Below are positions 5,077 through 6,754 of a stretch of 6,754 nucleotides of DNA, in pieces; position 1 is the first letter of the stretch, and the number at the start of each line of letters is the position of its first letter. The translations under genes and the position numbers were made by a program. The notes below the pieces were generated by a model, which was not told where the DNA came from, ran no database searches, and saw only the letters and a program-made list of their open reading frames with translations. The stretch comes from Lachnospiraceae bacterium (GTDB taxonomy: Bacteria; Bacillota; Clostridia; Lachnospirales; Lachnospiraceae), in NCBI GenBank assembly GCA_900770225.1, contig CAAGJU010000360.1:1-6754 (forward strand), in the 5' to 3' direction.

Positions 5077-6754
5077 CTATACCTCGATAGGCTCTGCAAA
5101 TGCGCCTACCGGAATCCTGCTGATGGTTTCAGAATAATATCTCTTCACCAACTCCATTGTCTCCGTCTGAATATCCACGGCAAATGCCCTTGCCGAAAGG
5201 CTTCCGCCGAGAGAAAACATACCCACGGTTTCTTCCACGGTAATCTTCCCGTCCCATGCCGCTGCTGCTGCCATGGACTGCCCGCTAATGGACGCAATGG
5301 CATCCCCCATGTCCACCGTGCCCGTGCCTCCCTCCATCCGAAGGTACACCCGGAATGTGTTCGTAATGTATGGGATGACTCTCTCCACCGGGTAGTACAG
5401 TGTGAGGATATGTTTCCCGCTGTGCCATGTCTCCACCGGATACAGGGTAGTAATCTCCTCGTCATTCAGTTCATAAGTTACATGGCATACTGCCTGCCCG
5501 TCCTCCGTCCAAGTGACAGGAATCTCCACGTCAACCGGCACATCTGTTGTGCCTCCTGTTTCAGATCCGGTTTCTGTGCCGCTGTCGGAGTCGGAGGAAG
5601 GAATGGGAACCACAATTGTCCCTTTCGCAGACGCACTCCGGCTGACCGCATCCGCCACTACGTCCACCATCACTTGTGCATGGAACTGGACATGCGTCTC
5701 ATCACTGGATGCATACTCAATGCTGATGATCCGTACATCCTTGTTCGCAACCGAATAGGCGGAGGCATTCGTAAATGTATGGATGCCGATGCGTCCCTGT
5801 TCGATCTGATTTAACAGCCCGGATAAGTTCTTATCATTCTTGCTTTTCGCCCGGGATAGCCTCGGGTTCTTCCCCACGCACTTGATACTCTGCCTGCCTC
5901 CGATCTTAATGGTGTTTGACGTGATGCAAGCGATTTTCGTGGCATCCGCCTGTCCTCCGGTAAAGGAAAGGATATCTCCTACATCCAGTGCCGGATTCCC
6001 GATGGTATCCGAATCAAACGGCACATAGTTCACTACAGCCAGATCATTCAGGATATTTGTGCAAAGCTGCCGCCTGGTCTCTTCCAGACCAAACTGCAAA
6101 AGTGGATTCACCCCAAGATTCATGGTCAACCCATCATCCGGATCCAGTGCGTAATACTCTGCAATCTGTGTCCGCAGGTTCGTTGAAGAAACTGCTGTAT
6201 ATCTCGTGATAAAGTCAGAAAAGCTGGATGTAAATCTGTGCTTCCTCTCCACCGTCAGCACCGGCGTATTTCCATACTTCCGAAGTTCCAGTTCCCCGGC
6301 TCTGTTGATCACGAAAAAACCGCCAAGCACCTGTCCCACATAGAACAGTACATCGCGGTATGTCTCAATATCATTATCAGAATAGATGGACAGGTTCTCC
6401 GTCCCGTTCGGCAAAGCCTCGATTGTTGCCCTGTCCTGAGCAAGCGTCACATCGCAGGCCGTCGAACATAGCACCATGAAATCATAAGCATTACCAATGG
6501 ATTCCAGGGAAGTGAATGCCTTCTCAAACCGCACCATGTAATCATATGCCTTGATCTCCAGGCACTTCGCCTTCCGGTTCGCCTCCGACACTTCAAAGAT
6601 CCCCATCGGGATCCTCTCGTAGGAACCGCCAGCTATCTGCAGATGATAGAACAGCTCCACCTTCGCATCTTCCAGCGTGTACCGGTTGATTTCGGAGAAA
6701 AGCGAAATCCCCATCTCCGCAGCATACACCGTTCCCAGTTCGATCTCCGTGGAT
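5077..6754 (-). CDS. Putative phage tail/baseplate hub protein, partial at the right edge
   Basis: The frame is open to the window edge. The first in-window start candidate is a GTG at 6729 with no good ribosome binding site, and the codons before it (STEIELGT) join smoothly, so the 5' end lies outside. Numbering from the GTG, 550 residues are seen. Residues 1-160 (NRYTLEDAKVELFYHL, RIPMGIFEVSEA, CLEIKAYDYMVRFEKAF, then a helical TAC/ACDV segment and ALPNG) match the layout of hub-like proteins of Firmicutes tail tips, which organise the tail tube end. Residues 160-290 continue a beta-rich body (PALDVGDILSFTGG at 246-259, IKIGGRQSIKCVGKNPRLSR at 275-294). A helix (297-313, NDKNLSGLLNQIEQGRI) precedes a second half that is split by a Ser/Asp/Gly/Thr linker (376-396). 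The C-terminal domain (about 397-550) is beta-rich, with MEGGTGTVDMGDAIASISGQ at 465-484, and may be an accessory contact domain. The exact family name is uncertain. Confidence 0.78.
   Translation of the reverse strand, partial: STEIELGTVYAAEMGISLFSEINRYTLEDAKVELFYHLQIAGGSYERIPMGIFEVSEANRKAKCLEIKAYDYMVRFEKAFTSLESIGNAYDFMVLCSTACDVTLAQDRATIEALPNGTENLSIYSDNDIETYRDVLFYVGQVLGGFFVINRAGELELRKYGNTPVLTVERKHRFTSSFSDFITRYTAVSSTNLRTQIAEYYALDPDDGLTMNLGVNPLLQFGLEETRRQLCTNILNDLAVVNYVPFDSDTIGNPALDVGDILSFTGGQADATKIACITSNTIKIGGRQSIKCVGKNPRLSRAKSKNDKNLSGLLNQIEQGRIGIHTFTNASAYSVANKDVRIISIEYASSDETHVQFHAQVMVDVVADAVSRSASAKGTIVVPIPSSDSDSGTETGSETGGTTDVPVDVEIPVTWTEDGQAVCHVTYELNDEEITTLYPVETWHSGKHILTLYYPVERVIPYITNTFRVYLRMEGGTGTVDMGDAIASISGQSMAAAAAWDGKITVEETVGMFSLGGSLSARAFAVDIQTETMELVKRYYSETISRIPVGAFAEPIEV

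Overview
The window looks like the late end of a prophage or phage genome from a Gram-positive, low-to-mid GC anaerobe, most likely a Clostridia/Lachnospiraceae-type host. The reasons are strong AGGAGG-type ribosome binding sites, ATG starts, intrinsic terminators, a phi29-family holin, a clostridial-style multi-domain endolysin and tail proteins of the kind seen in gut Firmicutes phages. No taxonomic marker gene is present, so the host assignment is inference.

Right-hand part (6754 down to 1637, minus strand): a tightly packed late cassette, read right to left. It holds a tail/baseplate hub-like protein that is cut by the right edge, a 468-residue tail or receptor-contact protein, a hairpin with a T-run, a small holin, and an endolysin joined to the holin by a one-base stop/start overlap. 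The tail proteins would finish the adsorption apparatus. The holin then permeabilises the membrane and releases the endolysin, which carries amidase and glucosaminidase domains and an SH3-type wall-binding tail.

Left-hand part (1 to 1640, plus strand): an unrecognised gene that is open to the left edge and ends in a strong intrinsic terminator, then a two-gene unit. The first gene of that unit is a minimal stand-alone Smr (small MutS-related) domain protein. The second is a basic 162-residue protein of unknown function with two in-frame start codons, each with its own ribosome binding site. This unit converges on the endolysin gene and the two stop codons overlap by four bases, so there is no intergenic space at the junction. 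Hairpins over and just past the junction may serve as terminators inside the opposing genes.

No tRNA, rRNA, CRISPR array, insertion sequence, integrase or attachment site is visible. No gene-free stretch exceeds about 110 bases. Beyond the lysis and tail genes, the most unusual content is the Smr-domain/unknown gene pair tucked against the lysis module and the dual-start arrangement of its second gene.
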